From Pseudoalteromonas phenolica (GTDB lineage Bacteria > Pseudomonadota > Gammaproteobacteria > Enterobacterales > Alteromonadaceae): 64,000 bases of DNA. Shown piece after piece: positions 17,701 through 28,069 of the stretch; position 1 is the first letter of the stretch; each line of letters starts with the position of its first letter. The DNA lies in contig NZ_PPSW01000016.1 of NCBI RefSeq assembly GCF_005876835.1, positions 1 through 64,000 of the forward strand. Direction: 5' to 3'. The position numbers and the translations under genes were made by a program. The notes beneath the pieces are model-generated. The model was not told the DNA's origin, did no database searches, and was given only the letters and a program-made list of their open reading frames with translations.

Positions 17701-19914
17701 CTATTTAGGCTTGTTGGCTCTTTGCTTATTCGCTCCAACTTTCGGTTTGGTATTGGCCTTTTTAAACTGACTAAACCCAGTATGACGTGTCAGTGCAGGT
17801 TTGCCGCCCTTACGAACTTGTTGCCCATGACCTGTGCCTTTTTTGCCACGCTGTGCTTTTTCTTGTCTGGTTTCGTCTGGCACCAAACAATTTGGTCCAC
17901 CACCAATCAGATTCGCTTTACCCATTTTACGTAAGGCTTCGCGGATCATCGGCCAACCAGCAGGATCGTGATAACGTAAAATGGCTTTGTGTAAGCGACG
18001 TTGTCTAGCCCCTTTCGGCACACTCACCACTTCTTTGTTGTTCTTTATATTACGCAGCGAGTTCATCTCTGTATGGTAAATCGTCGTCGCATTTGCCATT
18101 GGAGATGGATAGAAGTTTTGCACTTGGTCAAGCTTAAAGTCGTGGGCTTTTAGCCATAGCGCCATGTTCACCATATCTTCGTCGGTCGTGCCTGGGTGAG
18201 CCGAGATAAAGTACGGGATCAAATACTGCTTTTTACCCGCTTCTTTGGAGTACTTATCAAATAGTTCTTTGAACTTGTCGTATGCCCCCATCCCCGGCTT
18301 CATCATTTTTGAAAGCGGGCCCGATTCGGTATGTTCAGGCGCAATTTTCAAATAGCCGCCAACATGGTGTGATACCAACTCTTTTACATAGCGAGGATCT
18401 TCAATCGCTAAGTCGTAACGCACACCAGATGCAATGAGGATTTTCTTAATGCCCTTCACATCACGCGCTTTACGATACAAGTTAATCGTTGGTGTGTGAT
18501 CGGTATCCATATGCTTACAAATATCAGGGAACACACACGATAAACGTCGACAGGTACTCTCAGCCTTTTTGCTCTTACAACGCAGCTTATACATGTTAGC
18601 TGTTGGGCCACCTAAGTCTGAGATAACGCCAGTAAAGCCCGGCACTTTGTCACGAATTTGTTCAATTTCATCTAAGATTGACTCTTCTGAACGACTTTGA
18701 ATGATTCGCCCTTCATGCTCTGTGATAGAGCAGAAACTACAACCCCCAAAACACCCCCGCATGATGTTTACTGAAGTTTTGATCATGTCGTAAGCTGGGA
18801 TCTTTTCATTGCCATATTTAGGGTGAGGCACACGTTGGTATGGCAAACCAAAGACCATGTCCATTTCTTCCGTTTCTAAAGGAAACGCAGGTGGGTTCAC
18901 CCACACATAACGGTCGCCATGACGCTGATATAACGCACGAGCACAGCCTGGGTTGGTTTCTTGGTGCAAAATACGTGAAGCGTGGGCATAAAGCGGCTTA
19001 TTCACACTTACTTGCTCAAAAGCAGGCAACTTTACGTAGGCTTTTTCCCATGGCTTTAATTTAGGTGGTTGAACCACGATAGGTTTGGCTTCTTCTGCTT
19101 TTAAGTCTATGCCTGCTTTGGCAAACTCAGATTTACTACAGCCAACATCATCGGCACCATATGGATTTGGAATTGGATCTATTTTACCCACTTTATCAAT
19201 GGCTGTTGAATCACTACCGCGCCATCCATCTAACGGCTCTTTACGGATAACCGCAGTACCGCGAATATTCTGGATCTGACTAATGTCATCACCAGCTGCA
19301 ATACGATGTGCCACTTCGACTAACGGGCGCTCAGCATTACCATAAATAAGAATGTCAGCCTTAGCATCAAAGATGATGCTGCGACGCACTTTTTCTTGCC
19401 AATAATCGTAGTGGGCAATACGACGTAAGCTGGCTTCAATACCGCCAATTACCAGAGGTACATCTTTATAAGCTTCGCGACAACGTTGGCTATATACTAC
19501 AACCGCTCTGTCTGGACGTTTACCACCGACATTGCCCGGCGTGTAAGCATCATCGTGACGCATGCGTTTTTCAGCCGTATAACGGTTGATCATCGAGTCC
19601 ATGTTGCCAGCGGTTACACCAAAGAATAAATTTGGTTTGCCCAGTGACATAAAGGCATCTTTATTTGACCAATCGGGCTGCGCAATAATGCCAACCCTAA
19701 AGCCTTGTGCTTCTAAAACACGGCCAATAACGGCCATGCCGAAGCTTGGGTGATCTACATACGCATCACCGGTTACTAACACAATGTCACAGCTATCCCA
19801 GCCTAGTTCGTCCATCTCTTGTCGAGTTGTCGGAAGAAAAGGTGCATTGCCATAACATTCCGCCCAATATTTGGGATAGGAAAACAGTGCTCGTTCCGCT
19901 TTTAACGCGTTCAT
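17701..19914 (-). CDS. ygiQ: YgiQ family radical-SAM protein (UPF0313)
   Basis: A protein of about 737 residues with the YgiQ layout: an N-terminal cobalamin-binding-like domain ([20 protein letters not shown]), a radical-SAM core with [10 protein letters not shown], Cys388, Cys392 and Cys395, and a basic, low-complexity C-terminal tail ([21 protein letters not shown]...). The biochemical function of YgiQ is not established. The ATG at 19914 ([17 protein letters not shown]) is the family start. The longer frame to 19956 runs across a TATAAT promoter element, so the extension is not coding. Confidence 0.95.
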   Translation of the reverse strand: MNALKAERALFSYPKYWAECYGNAPFLPTTRQEMDELGWDSCDIVLVTGDAYVDHPSFGMAVIGRVLEAQGFRVGIIAQPDWSNKDAFMSLGKPNLFFGVTAGNMDSMINRYTAEKRMRHDDAYTPGNVGGKRPDRAVVVYSQRCREAYKDVPLVIGGIEASLRRIAHYDYWQEKVRRSIIFDAKADILIYGNAERPLVEVAHRIAAGDDISQIQNIRGTAVIRKEPLDGWRGSDSTAIDKVGKIDPIPNPYGADDVGCSKSEFAKAGIDLKAEEAKPIVVQPPKLKPWEKAYVKLPAFEQVSVNKPLYAHASRILHQETNPGCARALYQRHGDRYVWVNPPAFPLETEEMDMVFGLPYQRVPHPKYGNEKIPAYDMIKTSVNIMRGCFGGCSFCSITEHEGRIIQSRSEESILDEIEQIRDKVPGFTGVISDLGGPTANMYKLRCKSKKAESTCRRLSCVFPDICKHMDTDHTPTINLYRKARDVKGIKKILIASGVRYDLAIEDPRYVKELVSHHVGGYLKIAPEHTESGPLSKMMKPGMGAYDKFKELFDKYSKEAGKKQYLIPYFISAHPGTTDEDMVNMALWLKAHDFKLDQVQNFYPSPMANATTIYHTEMNSLRNIKNNKEVVSVPKGARQRRLHKAILRYHDPAGWPMIREALRKMGKANLIGGGPNCLVPDETRQEKAQRGKKGTGHGQQVRKGGKPALTRHTGFSQFKKANTKPKVGANKQRANKPK

Positions 19915-19944
19915 GTAAATTGCCCCAATAGAAAAAAGGCGCCG

Positions 19945-19973
19945 ATTATACCGCATATCGAACCATGCTGGAA
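19945..19973 (-). promoter_or_regulatory. Putative sigma70 promoter of ygiQ
   Basis: On the minus strand a perfect TATAAT lies at 19945-19950 with TTCCAG 17 bp upstream (19968-19973), 30 bp ahead of the ATG at 19914. The -10 is consensus and the -35 is weak. It supports the downstream start over the longest open frame. Confidence 0.6.
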
Positions 19974-20061
19974 TCTGAAACAGTCGCAGTGAGCTCGCTA
20001 CGTTTGTTAGTAACGGCTAGGGTGTTGAAAGTAGGAAAGATATTGAGAACAAATTTTAGAC

Positions 20062-20087
20062 AAAAAAATGCCACCTTGCGGTGGCAT
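20062..20087 (-). terminator. Rho-independent terminator of the GlcNAc permease gene
   Basis: ATGCCACC-TTGC-GGTGGCAT, an 8-bp perfect stem, is followed on the minus strand by a run of seven T. It lies about 40 bp past the permease stop codon. Confidence 0.9.
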
Positions 20088-20125
20088 TACACACGGGATT
20101 ATTTCTACTTTTAGATAGAAATGCT

Positions 20126-21421
20126 TTACTTCCAACTTCTCATTTTATGACCCTTCAGGGCATAGAAGAGGATAAATAGGTAACATGGTAATAATACCAG
20201 GTATGCTGTCTGGCTAGATGCAACTGTTGCTTCAGAACCTTTTGCTAAACCTAGGAAAAGTGGACCAAAAGCACCACCAGCAATACCCATAACTAATAAA
20301 CCAGAAGCTACACTAGTTAGCTTGCCAAGTCCAGACAAAGCTAGAGGCCAAATTGCTGGCCACATGATCGCATTGGCTAAACCACATAGTGCTAAAAAGA
20401 ACACAGCAACTGGCATTTCACCGAACGTCGGGACGTTTAATGTTGCAGCACTATCTACAAATGCAATACCAAGCGTTAGAGCTAAGCCCAAAATGCCTGA
20501 AATTGTTAAAGCTGTTTGTTGCGAAATGACACGTGGGATTAAAATAATACCTAGCACGTAGCCTGTTACCATAAATGCCATAGTATATGAGGTCATCACA
20601 CTATAGTTAGCAACACCCATTGACAGGGCAAATGAACCAACCGTATCACCTGCGATTACTTCAGCCGCTACGTATAAAAATAAAGCAACAACACCTAGCG
20701 CTAAGTTAGGGTGTGCTAAGGCTTCTTTCACTGTACCAGTCGACTTATCATTGTCATCTTCCTCTTCAATTTCAGGAAGTGGTGCAAATTTGATACCTAC
20801 GGCGAATAAACCAATAAATACAGCAAGACCTAAGTATGGCATGACTAAGTTACCAGCCATGGCATCTTTTTCTACTTGTGTAAGTGGGCCAGTTGCTGCC
20901 GCTTCATTGAAGCCACCTAATACAAGCGCAGTGAACGCTAGAGGTGCAATAACACCTGCAAATTTATTAAGAATACCCATGATGCTTACACGCGCCGCTG
21001 CCGACTCTTCAGGGCCTAAACGGACTACGTAAGGGTTAACTGCGGTTTGTAGAATGGTTTGCGCGATACCCATAGTAAACTGCGCCACTAGGAACAACGC
21101 AAATACCTGAGTTTTAGCTGCAGGGATATATAACAAAGCCGTTACCATCATCATACCGATACTGATGGCCATACCGTTTTTGTATCCCACTTTCTTAACA
21201 AACTTCGCCGATGGGATAGCAGTAAATGTCACTGCAATATAAAAAGAGAATAAGATAAGAGACGCCTGAATAGGGCTCAAATCAAAAAGTTGCTGCAGAT
21301 ACGGCATTAATGAACCATTTAACCAGGTAACAAAACCCAGAATAAAGAACATCGCCGCAACGATAGCCAAAGGAATGGCATTGCTTTTAGTCGTCGTTGA
21401 ATTTGACACAGTTGCTTCCAT
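20126..21421 (-). CDS. nagP: NagP-like N-acetylglucosamine permease (FucP family, MFS)
   Basis: A 431-residue inner-membrane transporter with 12 hydrophobic segments, of the FucP sugar:proton symporter family (FFILGFVTWLNGSLMPYLQ..., TAVNPYVVRLGPEESAAARVS). The context argues for N-acetylglucosamine: it is downstream of a GH20 hexosaminidase on the same strand, and both are preceded by the same TGACAGCGCT palindrome, the known type of NagR site in Alteromonadales. Shewanella-type NagP is the known GlcNAc transporter of this family in such genomes. The substrate itself is inferred. The hexosaminidase and permease genes are separated by a terminator, so they are two transcription units. Confidence 0.88.
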   Translation of the reverse strand: MEATVSNSTTTKSNAIPLAIVAAMFFILGFVTWLNGSLMPYLQQLFDLSPIQASLILFSFYIAVTFTAIPSAKFVKKVGYKNGMAISIGMMMVTALLYIPAAKTQVFALFLVAQFTMGIAQTILQTAVNPYVVRLGPEESAAARVSIMGILNKFAGVIAPLAFTALVLGGFNEAAATGPLTQVEKDAMAGNLVMPYLGLAVFIGLFAVGIKFAPLPEIEEEDDNDKSTGTVKEALAHPNLALGVVALFLYVAAEVIAGDTVGSFALSMGVANYSVMTSYTMAFMVTGYVLGIILIPRVISQQTALTISGILGLALTLGIAFVDSAATLNVPTFGEMPVAVFFLALCGLANAIMWPAIWPLALSGLGKLTSVASGLLVMGIAGGAFGPLFLGLAKGSEATVASSQTAYLVLLPCYLFILFYALKGHKMRSWK

Positions 21422-21510
21422 AAACTTCTACTCGTTGTGTGATTTTAATTATGTCAGATTGGCACAATGCCATAAAATCTTTTCAGCTTTTAACATCATG
21501 TAAACAAAAA

Positions 21511-21524
21511 TGACAGCGCTGACA
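21511..21524 (-). promoter_or_regulatory. NagR-like operator upstream of nagP
   Basis: TGACAGCGCTGACA, embedded in AA...TT, is a near-perfect palindrome about 90 bp ahead of the nagP start. The same TGACAGCGCT core lies upstream of the hexosaminidase gene. LacI-family NagR of Alteromonadales is known to bind palindromes of this kind. The regulator gene itself is not in the window. Confidence 0.72.
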
Positions 21525-21572
21525 TTTTACTTTACGTTAAAATTTGTTCTATTACTAGCCTTACCAGATATT

Positions 21573-21594
21573 AAAAAAGGGCCATTCGGCCCTT
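21573..21594 (-). terminator. Rho-independent terminator of the hexosaminidase gene
   Basis: AAGGGCC-GAAT-GGCCCTT on the minus strand, a 7-bp stem with a 4-nt loop, followed by T-rich sequence. It sits about 25 bp beyond the hexosaminidase stop codon. Confidence 0.88.
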
Positions 21595-21616
21595 TGTTTG
21601 ATGGGTAGACTCTTTA

Positions 21617-24208
21617 CTAAAGTGTTAACTGCGTAACACGGCTAAACTTTTTGCCGTTTAACGTTGTGCGTAATTGCACCGCATTTTTACCACTTACAGA
21701 AACAGGCGAGGTGTACTCAGACCAAGATTGGCCGCCATCTGTACTATATTGAATCACTAAGTGTGGGAACGCAGAGTTAGCCACTAACTGACCATTTTCT
21801 ACTTTTGCACCTGGTATAGGTAAATTGACATTCACACCATCACGCTCAAGTTTAGCGAGCTCTTTCACACTCAATGCAGCAGCATAAGTGTGCCAGTCTT
21901 TTGCAAATGCCTTTGCTTCAATCTTACTGCCTTCCCAGCTTGCTTTGTGCCAAGCGCGCTCAGCAACGGCAAGGATACGCGGGAATACCATGCGTAGAAC
22001 TTGATCTTCAGTGCGAATTGTTTCACTCCACACCTGACCTTGAATGCCCAGAATGTTCTCAGGCTTTTCAAGTTTCGGTAGCTCACGACCGACTAATGCT
22101 TCTAAATTAACAATTGGCTCACGGCTGCGGGTATAGTCGGCATTAGCATAGACATCATCTGGCATATAGCTAAATGTTTTCTTGGTGTCTGTATAACGCG
22201 TCGCCCAGTAGTAGCCGCGTTCTTCAGGGTGCGCTTCATAAGGGTGGTCAAAGTATAAGTGCGTACCATGAGATAAAATAACCTGATAGCCATTGTTTGC
22301 TAGACGATGTGCTCTATCTGCTACCCCCCACTCCCAGATGTTATCCCATACGTTGGCAGTAAATACCTCATTAGGGAATTCATCACGCTTAAACGGGTTA
22401 ATTTTGTCGTACATTAACCCATCTTCCCACGCACCTGGTGCAATGCCACGTTTAGCAAACATAGTCGCAACGCGCTGAGTGAAGTAAGGTTTTAAATCAT
22501 TTGGACCCGCTACACCGTTATTCGGTTCAGCGAACATCGCCTGACATGCCGGAGAACCAACCCAAGAGCCTGCACCAACTTCGTCACCACCAAAGTGAAG
22601 ATTAGTTAAACGCGTACCCGCTTCGCGATACATGTTTTGCAGCTCGTAGGTTACTTTTTCAATAAACGCGTAAGTCGAATCCATACACGCATTCATTGAG
22701 TTGTCGGTGTAGTTTTGAACCGTTAAGTACTGAGACGTGTCTTTAGGATCAGATAATAGATACGCTTTAGCCTCTTCAGGTTTACCTTCTGCCATTAAAC
22801 GATCATAGCGTGCTTCCATCGCGATAATTGAGGCGCGAGCGTGACCAGGACCTTCAATTTCAGGAATGATGTCAATATGGCGCGCTTTAGCAAACTTCAG
22901 TAACTCAACGAAGTCCTCACGGCTTAAATAACCATTACCAGTGCCCGACTTAAATGGCCCAGTACCTAACTGAGTTAACAAGCAGCTACGCTCTTCTAAA
23001 TCGAAACAACGATAACCACCTATGTCTGTTAGCTCTGGCAACCCTGGGATCTCTAAGCGCCAACCCTCATCTTCAGAGAAGTGCCAGTGAAACTTATTCA
23101 TTTTGTAACGACCCATCTGTTCAACCATTTTGAACAGCGCATCTTTACCATGATAGTTTCGGCCATTGTCGTAATGCATACCACGCCAAGCAAAACGTGG
23201 CGTATCTTCTATCTCTACGTTTGGCACTGATACTGTATTTTTTGCATCTGCAGGGATTAGCGCTAAGAAGCTTTGAATACCGTAAAATACACCCGCATTG
23301 TCGCTACCTGTGATAACCACTTTGTCATCATCAATTTCTAGGTGATAACTCTCAGAAGCCACTTTACCATCGACTTTTAGTGCATCATTCACTTTCAAGA
23401 AAATAGTCGGCGTTTTGCCTGCTGAAATATGATCGGCTTCTGCCTTGAGTGTTAAACCATAGTCAGCAAGATCTTCTTGGAAAACGGCCACTTCTGACTT
23501 TAATCGTCCTGCGAAACGAATCTGCCACTTGCTATCAAGCTCTGCAGTCCCGCGGTTGAAATCAACCGAGTGAGGCTTTGGAATAATACGTTTTAGTGCG
23601 TCTTCTTTGCTTACTTCAATATTGCTTTGATTACGCTCAAAACGTAGCGCTGGAGTGGCAAGCTTTGTCTGATCTTTTGGCTCGTTGTAACGATATAGCT
23701 GATTATCACGTTCAAATGGCGCAATAAATGTAGTTAGGTCTTCGGTGTCAGTATTAGCAAAAATTGCTGGTTTTTGTTTGTTACTGACTAAGAAAGCACG
23801 TGGCATAAAGTCTGAATATGAGGCCACCCAAGCCCCCGCTTCAAACTCGACATTTAAACTTTCACCAGCCTTTAGGCCTTTAAACTCGTTTGTTGGTACA
23901 AAACGGTGTAAGTCACCATTGATGTGTTCAATAGCAATACCTTGGGTATTTACCTTTGAAATTTTACGCACTGAATGCACATAAATTTGCCAATCACTTT
24001 TGCCATTAGGCAAAGCAACCGACGAATTATTTTGCAAACGCATAGAGCCGATAAAGCTGGCTGCACCGTTATGAAAGTTGTCTTCAACTGCAAAAGTCAG
24101 TTCTGTACCTTTTGCGAAATTATCTACTTGTTGTTGAGATAAACCAGCTTGAGCAAATAATGGCATTGCAGCCATGATACCCGCTAGAGCAAATTTCTTG
24201 TTTATCAT
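21617..24208 (-). CDS. Secreted beta-N-acetylhexosaminidase (GH20, chitobiase)
   Basis: An 863-residue exported enzyme that removes terminal N-acetylhexosamine from chitooligosaccharides. The signal peptide is MINKKFALAGIMAAMPLFAQA with cleavage before GLSQQ; no lipobox is seen. The domain order is typical of bacterial chitobiase: N-terminal carbohydrate-binding beta domain (~25-180), GH20b (~200-320), catalytic TIM barrel (~325-770) with HFGGDEVGAGSW containing the catalytic pair Asp542-Glu543, and a small C-terminal beta domain. The ribosome site AAGGAG precedes ATG 24208. It should feed GlcNAc to the permease encoded just downstream. A NagR-like site lies 138 bp upstream. Confidence 0.95.
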   Translation of the reverse strand: MINKKFALAGIMAAMPLFAQAGLSQQQVDNFAKGTELTFAVEDNFHNGAASFIGSMRLQNNSSVALPNGKSDWQIYVHSVRKISKVNTQGIAIEHINGDLHRFVPTNEFKGLKAGESLNVEFEAGAWVASYSDFMPRAFLVSNKQKPAIFANTDTEDLTTFIAPFERDNQLYRYNEPKDQTKLATPALRFERNQSNIEVSKEDALKRIIPKPHSVDFNRGTAELDSKWQIRFAGRLKSEVAVFQEDLADYGLTLKAEADHISAGKTPTIFLKVNDALKVDGKVASESYHLEIDDDKVVITGSDNAGVFYGIQSFLALIPADAKNTVSVPNVEIEDTPRFAWRGMHYDNGRNYHGKDALFKMVEQMGRYKMNKFHWHFSEDEGWRLEIPGLPELTDIGGYRCFDLEERSCLLTQLGTGPFKSGTGNGYLSREDFVELLKFAKARHIDIIPEIEGPGHARASIIAMEARYDRLMAEGKPEEAKAYLLSDPKDTSQYLTVQNYTDNSMNACMDSTYAFIEKVTYELQNMYREAGTRLTNLHFGGDEVGAGSWVGSPACQAMFAEPNNGVAGPNDLKPYFTQRVATMFAKRGIAPGAWEDGLMYDKINPFKRDEFPNEVFTANVWDNIWEWGVADRAHRLANNGYQVILSHGTHLYFDHPYEAHPEERGYYWATRYTDTKKTFSYMPDDVYANADYTRSREPIVNLEALVGRELPKLEKPENILGIQGQVWSETIRTEDQVLRMVFPRILAVAERAWHKASWEGSKIEAKAFAKDWHTYAAALSVKELAKLERDGVNVNLPIPGAKVENGQLVANSAFPHLVIQYSTDGGQSWSEYTSPVSVSGKNAVQLRTTLNGKKFSRVTQLTL

Positions 24209-24345
24209 TTTAGCTCCTTAGTAAACGTAAAATACGGTCGACTCGCCACTACAGTTAGCTTAGGACGACATAGTGAGAACTGCACGCCCATGTTTAATGC
24301 GAGTGCGATTTTCAGTTCAATAATTTCATCATAGTAAATGCAAAA

Positions 24346-24359
24346 TGACAGCGCTATCA
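24346..24359 (-). promoter_or_regulatory. NagR-like operator upstream of the hexosaminidase gene
   Basis: TGACAGCGCTATCA, an imperfect palindrome sharing the TGACAGCGCT core with the site at 21511-21524. It lies 138 bp before the hexosaminidase ATG. The repeat of the motif ahead of two functionally linked genes supports a common NagR-type regulator. Confidence 0.7.
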
Positions 24360-24387
24360 AATATTTTCCATGAACAGCTCATAAAAT

Positions 24388-24413
24388 AAAAAAACCCGTA
24401 ATTTCGCGGGTTT
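24388..24413 (-). terminator. Probable Rho-independent terminator after mutT
   Basis: AAACCCG and CGGGTTT form a 7-bp stem with an 8-nt loop, followed on the minus strand by a T-run. It lies about 135 bp past the mutT stop, so it is rather distant but is the first T-tailed hairpin after secA-mutT. Confidence 0.7.
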
Positions 24414-24547
24414 AGATAAATTAAATTTTATTAAATTACGGTTATATCTGACTTTTTAGCTCTCATAGGCAGTATTATTTCATCACTTTTTATAAAAGCG
24501 CTTTCTTGCTACTGTCAATTCAAAACGCTGAAGACATCACTCTTTTA

Positions 24548-24949
24548 TTAACTAGTTGCTGTTTTTTGTAACGCATCAATAATGGCAACATTTGCAGCAG
24601 GAAACGCCCAGTTGTTCAGCGCATTGATTGCAACCCACTGTGATGCCTGCCCTTCAAGTCCTGTTGCTTCGCCAGAGAAGTCTTCAACAATATGAATAAA
24701 CAACTTCACACACTTGTCACCATAGTCATGTTCAATATCAAGCAAACTTTGTGAGCTATGCACGTCGATATTCACTTCTTCTTTTAATTCTCTCGCCAGC
24801 GCCTCTGTAACTGATTCGCCTGCTTCAATTTTACCGCCCGGGAATTCCCAAAGACCACCTTGATGTTGAGACTCATCACGTTTAGTAATAAATATGTGCT
24901 CATCACGCTTAATTACGCCAACCGCGACTTCGACTACTTTTTTTGCCAT
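24548..24949 (-). CDS. mutT: Nudix hydrolase, 8-oxo-dGTP diphosphatase MutT
   Basis: A 133-residue Nudix protein with the full signature GGKIEAGESVTEALARELKEEVNI (23-residue Nudix box of the form GX5EX7REUXEEXGU; quoted in part). It removes 8-oxo-dGTP from the nucleotide pool and so prevents A:T to C:G mutation. Its position directly after secA on the same strand is the conserved gammaproteobacterial arrangement. A terminator follows secA, so mutT is probably read by readthrough or its own promoter. Confidence 0.93.
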   Translation of the reverse strand: MAKKVVEVAVGVIKRDEHIFITKRDESQHQGGLWEFPGGKIEAGESVTEALARELKEEVNIDVHSSQSLLDIEHDYGDKCVKLFIHIVEDFSGEATGLEGQASQWVAINALNNWAFPAANVAIIDALQKTATS

Positions 24950-24962
24950 TTTCTTCTCCGAT

Positions 24963-24988
24963 AAAAAAAGCGACTATAAAGTCGCTTT
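24963..24988 (-). terminator. Rho-independent terminator of secA
   Basis: AAAGCGAC-TTTATA-GTCGCTTT on the minus strand with a following T-run, an 8-bp stem and 6-nt loop. It lies about 20 bp past the secA stop and just ahead of mutT. Confidence 0.85.
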
Positions 24989-25010
24989 TTAATAATTTAC
25001 GCGTGTGTGA

Positions 25011-27719
25011 TTATTTTAACTTGCCACAACACTGCTTAAACTTTTTACCTGATCCACAAGGACAAGGCTCATTACGGCCAACTTTTGGCTCTGTGCGTGA
25101 AGCCACAACTGCACCTTCAGGTACGTCACCACCAACATGCTCAGCTTCAGCATGCTGATATTCACGCGGAGCTTGCTCTGCACGACGGTGTTGCTCTTCT
25201 ACTTTCTCAACATCTTCTTCTGCACGAACTTGTACTTTCGCAAGAATTCCCACTACGTCAGTTTTAAGGTTTTCAAGCATTGCAGAGAATAGTTCGAAAG
25301 ATTCACGCTTATATTCTTGCTTCGGATTCTTCTGAGCATAGCCACGTAAGTGGATACCTTGACGAAGATGGTCCATTGCAGCTAGGTGATCTTTCCAATG
25401 TTGATCTAGGCTTTGTAACATCACGGCTTTTTCGAAATGACGCAGTACATCTGGGCCTACCATCAATTCTTTTTGCTTGTATGCGCTGTCGATCTCTTCA
25501 GTGATACGCTCACGTAATGTCTCTTCATAAAGCTTGTCATCATCAGCTAGCCACTGAGAAATTGGCAGTTCAATTAAGAAGTCAGCTTTAATACGCTCTT
25601 CAAGTGCAGGAATATCCCACATTTCAGCTAGGCTTTGCGGCGGGATGTACTGATCAATCATGCCATTCACAACATCGCTGCGGATAGCTGTAATTGTTTC
25701 TGAAATATCGCCTTCTTCAAGAAGCTCGTTGCGCTGCTCGTACACAACACGACGCTGGTCGTTTGCAACATCATCATACTCAAGTAACTGCTTACGAATG
25801 TCGAAGTTACGTGCTTCTACTTTACGTTGTGCGTTTTCAATTGCACGGTTAACCCAAGGGTGCTCAATTGCTTCACCACGTTGCATACCTAGCTTACGCA
25901 TCATGTTTGTCATGCGCTCACCTGCGAAGATACGCATTAGCGCGTCGTCCATCGATAGGTAGAAACGGCTTGAACCTGCATCACCTTGACGACCAGAACG
26001 ACCACGTAGCTGGTTATCGATACGACGAGATTCGTGACGCTCAGTACCAATGATGTGAAGACCACCTGCCGCAATAACAGCATCATGAGTTTCTTGCCAC
26101 TTCGCTTTAATTTCAGCGATTTGTTCTTCAGAAGGGTTTTCTAGCTTAGCCACTTCGCTCTGCCAGTTACCACCTAATACGATATCCGTACCACGACCAG
26201 CCATGTTAGTTGCAATGGTTACTTTACCCGGTAAACCTGCATCAGCAACGATGTCTGCTTCTTGGGCGTGGAATTTCGCATTCAGTACGTTGTGTTCAAT
26301 TTTTTCTTTACGTAAGAACTGAGATAAATACTCTGAACTTTCGATTGAAATCGTACCCACTAGCACTGGCTGACCGCGTTCTTGACAGTCTTTGATATCT
26401 GCAAGAATGGCTTCAAACTTTTCATCTTGAGTTAGATAAACTAAATCAGCACGATCATCACGGATCATCGGGCGGTTAGTTGGAATAACAACAGTGTCTA
26501 GGCCATAAATTGACTGGAATTCGAACGCTTCAGTATCCGCAGTACCTGTCATACCAGATAATTTTTCGTAGATACGGAAGTAGTTCTGGAAAGTGATAGA
26601 CGCAAGTGTTTGGTTTTCGTTTTGAATGCGCACACCTTCTTTCGCTTCAACAGCTTGGTGTAGACCTTCTGACCAACGACGACCTTCCATTGTACGGCCT
26701 GTGTGCTCGTCAACGATGATAATTTCGTTGTCTTTTACAACGTAGTCTACGTCTTTTTGATATAGTTTATGTGCACGAAGTGCTGCATACACATGGCTTA
26801 ACAGCGAAATGTTACCTGCCGAATACAGTGAGTCACCTTCTTCAATCAGGCCATTTTCAGTAAGAAGCTCTTCAACTTTTAACTGGCCACGTTCTGTAAG
26901 GTGTACTTGCTTTGATTTTTCATCAAGGGTGTAATCACCGTCACCTTCAACGCCCTCTTCATCTTCTTTCTCTTGCAGAGTCAGTGATGGCACTATGGTG
27001 TTAATACGAGCGTAAAGTTCAGAACTATCTTCAGCAGGACCAGAGATGATAAGTGGCGTACGTGCTTCATCGATTAGGATTGAGTCAACCTCATCCACAA
27101 CGGCAAAGTGCAGTGGACGTTGTACACGCTCTTCAATGCTAAATGCCATGTTGTCACGCAGGTAGTCGAAACCAAATTCGTTGTTCGTACCATATGTAAT
27201 ATCTGCAGCGTAAGCTTGCTTCTTAGCATCAGGCATCATACCAGGCACATTACAGCCAACAGTTAGACCTAGGAATTCAAATAGCGGGCGGTTTGTTTCG
27301 GCATCACGTTTTGCTAGGTAATCATTCACCGTAATAACGTGAACGCCTTTACCTGTTAAACCATTTAAGTAGGCAGGTAGAGTCGCTGTAAGGGTTTTAC
27401 CTTCACCGGTACGCATTTCTGAAATGCGACCTTGGTGCAATACCATACCACCAATCATCTGTACATCGAAGTGACGCATGCCGTAGACACGTTTTGAAGC
27501 TTCACGTACCGTCGCAAAAGCTTCAGGTAATAAATCGTCAAGGCTAGTGCCTTGCTCATAACGCGCTCTGAAATCTGCTGTTTTTGCTTTTAGTTCTTCA
27601 TCAGAAAGTGCGCTTAGTTGTTCTTCTAATGCATTAATTAATGCGACCGTCTTTCTTAGTTTTTTAATCGTTCGGTCGTTACGACTACCAAAAATTTTGG
27701 TAAAAATGTTCGCTATCAT
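25011..27719 (-). CDS. secA: Preprotein translocase ATPase SecA
   Basis: A 902-residue motor that drives unfolded preproteins through SecYEG, of usual length. Walker A is [11 protein letters not shown], the DEAD-type box is [21 protein letters not shown], the helicase-like motif is [14 protein letters not shown], and [11 protein letters not shown] is motif VI. The C-terminus ends with the zinc-binding [14 protein letters not shown] that contacts SecB and lipids. The gene has no upstream secM; its 5' neighbour is the divergent DciA-like gene, so the classic SecM-arrest control of E. coli is not evident here. Confidence 0.98.
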   Translation of the reverse strand: MIANIFTKIFGSRNDRTIKKLRKTVALINALEEQLSALSDEELKAKTADFRARYEQGTSLDDLLPEAFATVREASKRVYGMRHFDVQMIGGMVLHQGRISEMRTGEGKTLTATLPAYLNGLTGKGVHVITVNDYLAKRDAETNRPLFEFLGLTVGCNVPGMMPDAKKQAYAADITYGTNNEFGFDYLRDNMAFSIEERVQRPLHFAVVDEVDSILIDEARTPLIISGPAEDSSELYARINTIVPSLTLQEKEDEEGVEGDGDYTLDEKSKQVHLTERGQLKVEELLTENGLIEEGDSLYSAGNISLLSHVYAALRAHKLYQKDVDYVVKDNEIIIVDEHTGRTMEGRRWSEGLHQAVEAKEGVRIQNENQTLASITFQNYFRIYEKLSGMTGTADTEAFEFQSIYGLDTVVIPTNRPMIRDDRADLVYLTQDEKFEAILADIKDCQERGQPVLVGTISIESSEYLSQFLRKEKIEHNVLNAKFHAQEADIVADAGLPGKVTIATNMAGRGTDIVLGGNWQSEVAKLENPSEEQIAEIKAKWQETHDAVIAAGGLHIIGTERHESRRIDNQLRGRSGRQGDAGSSRFYLSMDDALMRIFAGERMTNMMRKLGMQRGEAIEHPWVNRAIENAQRKVEARNFDIRKQLLEYDDVANDQRRVVYEQRNELLEEGDISETITAIRSDVVNGMIDQYIPPQSLAEMWDIPALEERIKADFLIELPISQWLADDDKLYEETLRERITEEIDSAYKQKELMVGPDVLRHFEKAVMLQSLDQHWKDHLAAMDHLRQGIHLRGYAQKNPKQEYKRESFELFSAMLENLKTDVVGILAKVQVRAEEDVEKVEEQHRRAEQAPREYQHAEAEHVGGDVPEGAVVASRTEPKVGRNEPCPCGSGKKFKQCCGKLK

Positions 27720-28069
27720 GTTTAAACCATTTCACTCTAGTGATGGCTGACCGCATATCCACTTTTAGCATTGGATATCAATGGCCACCCTGCGTCCTGT
27801 TGGCAGTAAAAGCAATCAAGCCCTACTGAATGCCGAATATAAAATTGCCCCTATCATACCAGACTCACGCTGTCTGCAAACCTTTGAAATGCAATCAGGC
27901 AAAAAAGCCTTGGCAATTCATTTGTTCCGCAAGATGGTCCAACTGGTAATTCTCTTTATATGGTGACGATAGGCATAAATTTCAAGCGTTTTCACTGACA
28001 AGAATCACTTCTAGTCTGTCGTTATGCTGGTATACTTGGGTAAGTTAATTTTGAAGTGGTATCTGCTGT
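27720..28069. other. Divergent intergenic region between secA and dciA-like gene
   Basis: A 350-bp gap with no convincing gene. A 61-codon open frame (27781-27966, plus) lacks a ribosome site and protein-like composition. It should hold the secA promoter and leader and the dciA promoter (extended -10 near 28028). No secM-like arrest peptide is evident. Confidence 0.65.
28028..28036 (+). promoter_or_regulatory. Extended -10 promoter element ahead of dciA-like gene
   Basis: TGGTATACT (TGn plus TATACT) lies 34 bp upstream of the start at 28070. No strong -35 is visible at 17 bp, which is usual for extended -10 promoters. The assignment rests on sequence alone. Confidence 0.45.

Larger units (their letters stand above)
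24209..24547. other. Intergenic region holding hexosaminidase promoter region and mutT terminator
   Basis: A 339-bp gap between mutT and the hexosaminidase gene. It contains the hexosaminidase leader with a possible -35/-10 (TTGAAC and an AT-rich -10 near 24300), a NagR-like operator at 24346-24359, and a T-tailed hairpin at 24392-24413. I see no gene in it. Confidence 0.75.

Noticed and set aside
27781..27966. 61-codon open frame in the secA/dciA gap
   Set aside because: No ribosome site, non-protein-like composition and no secretion signal; it was considered as a SecM-like peptide and rejected.
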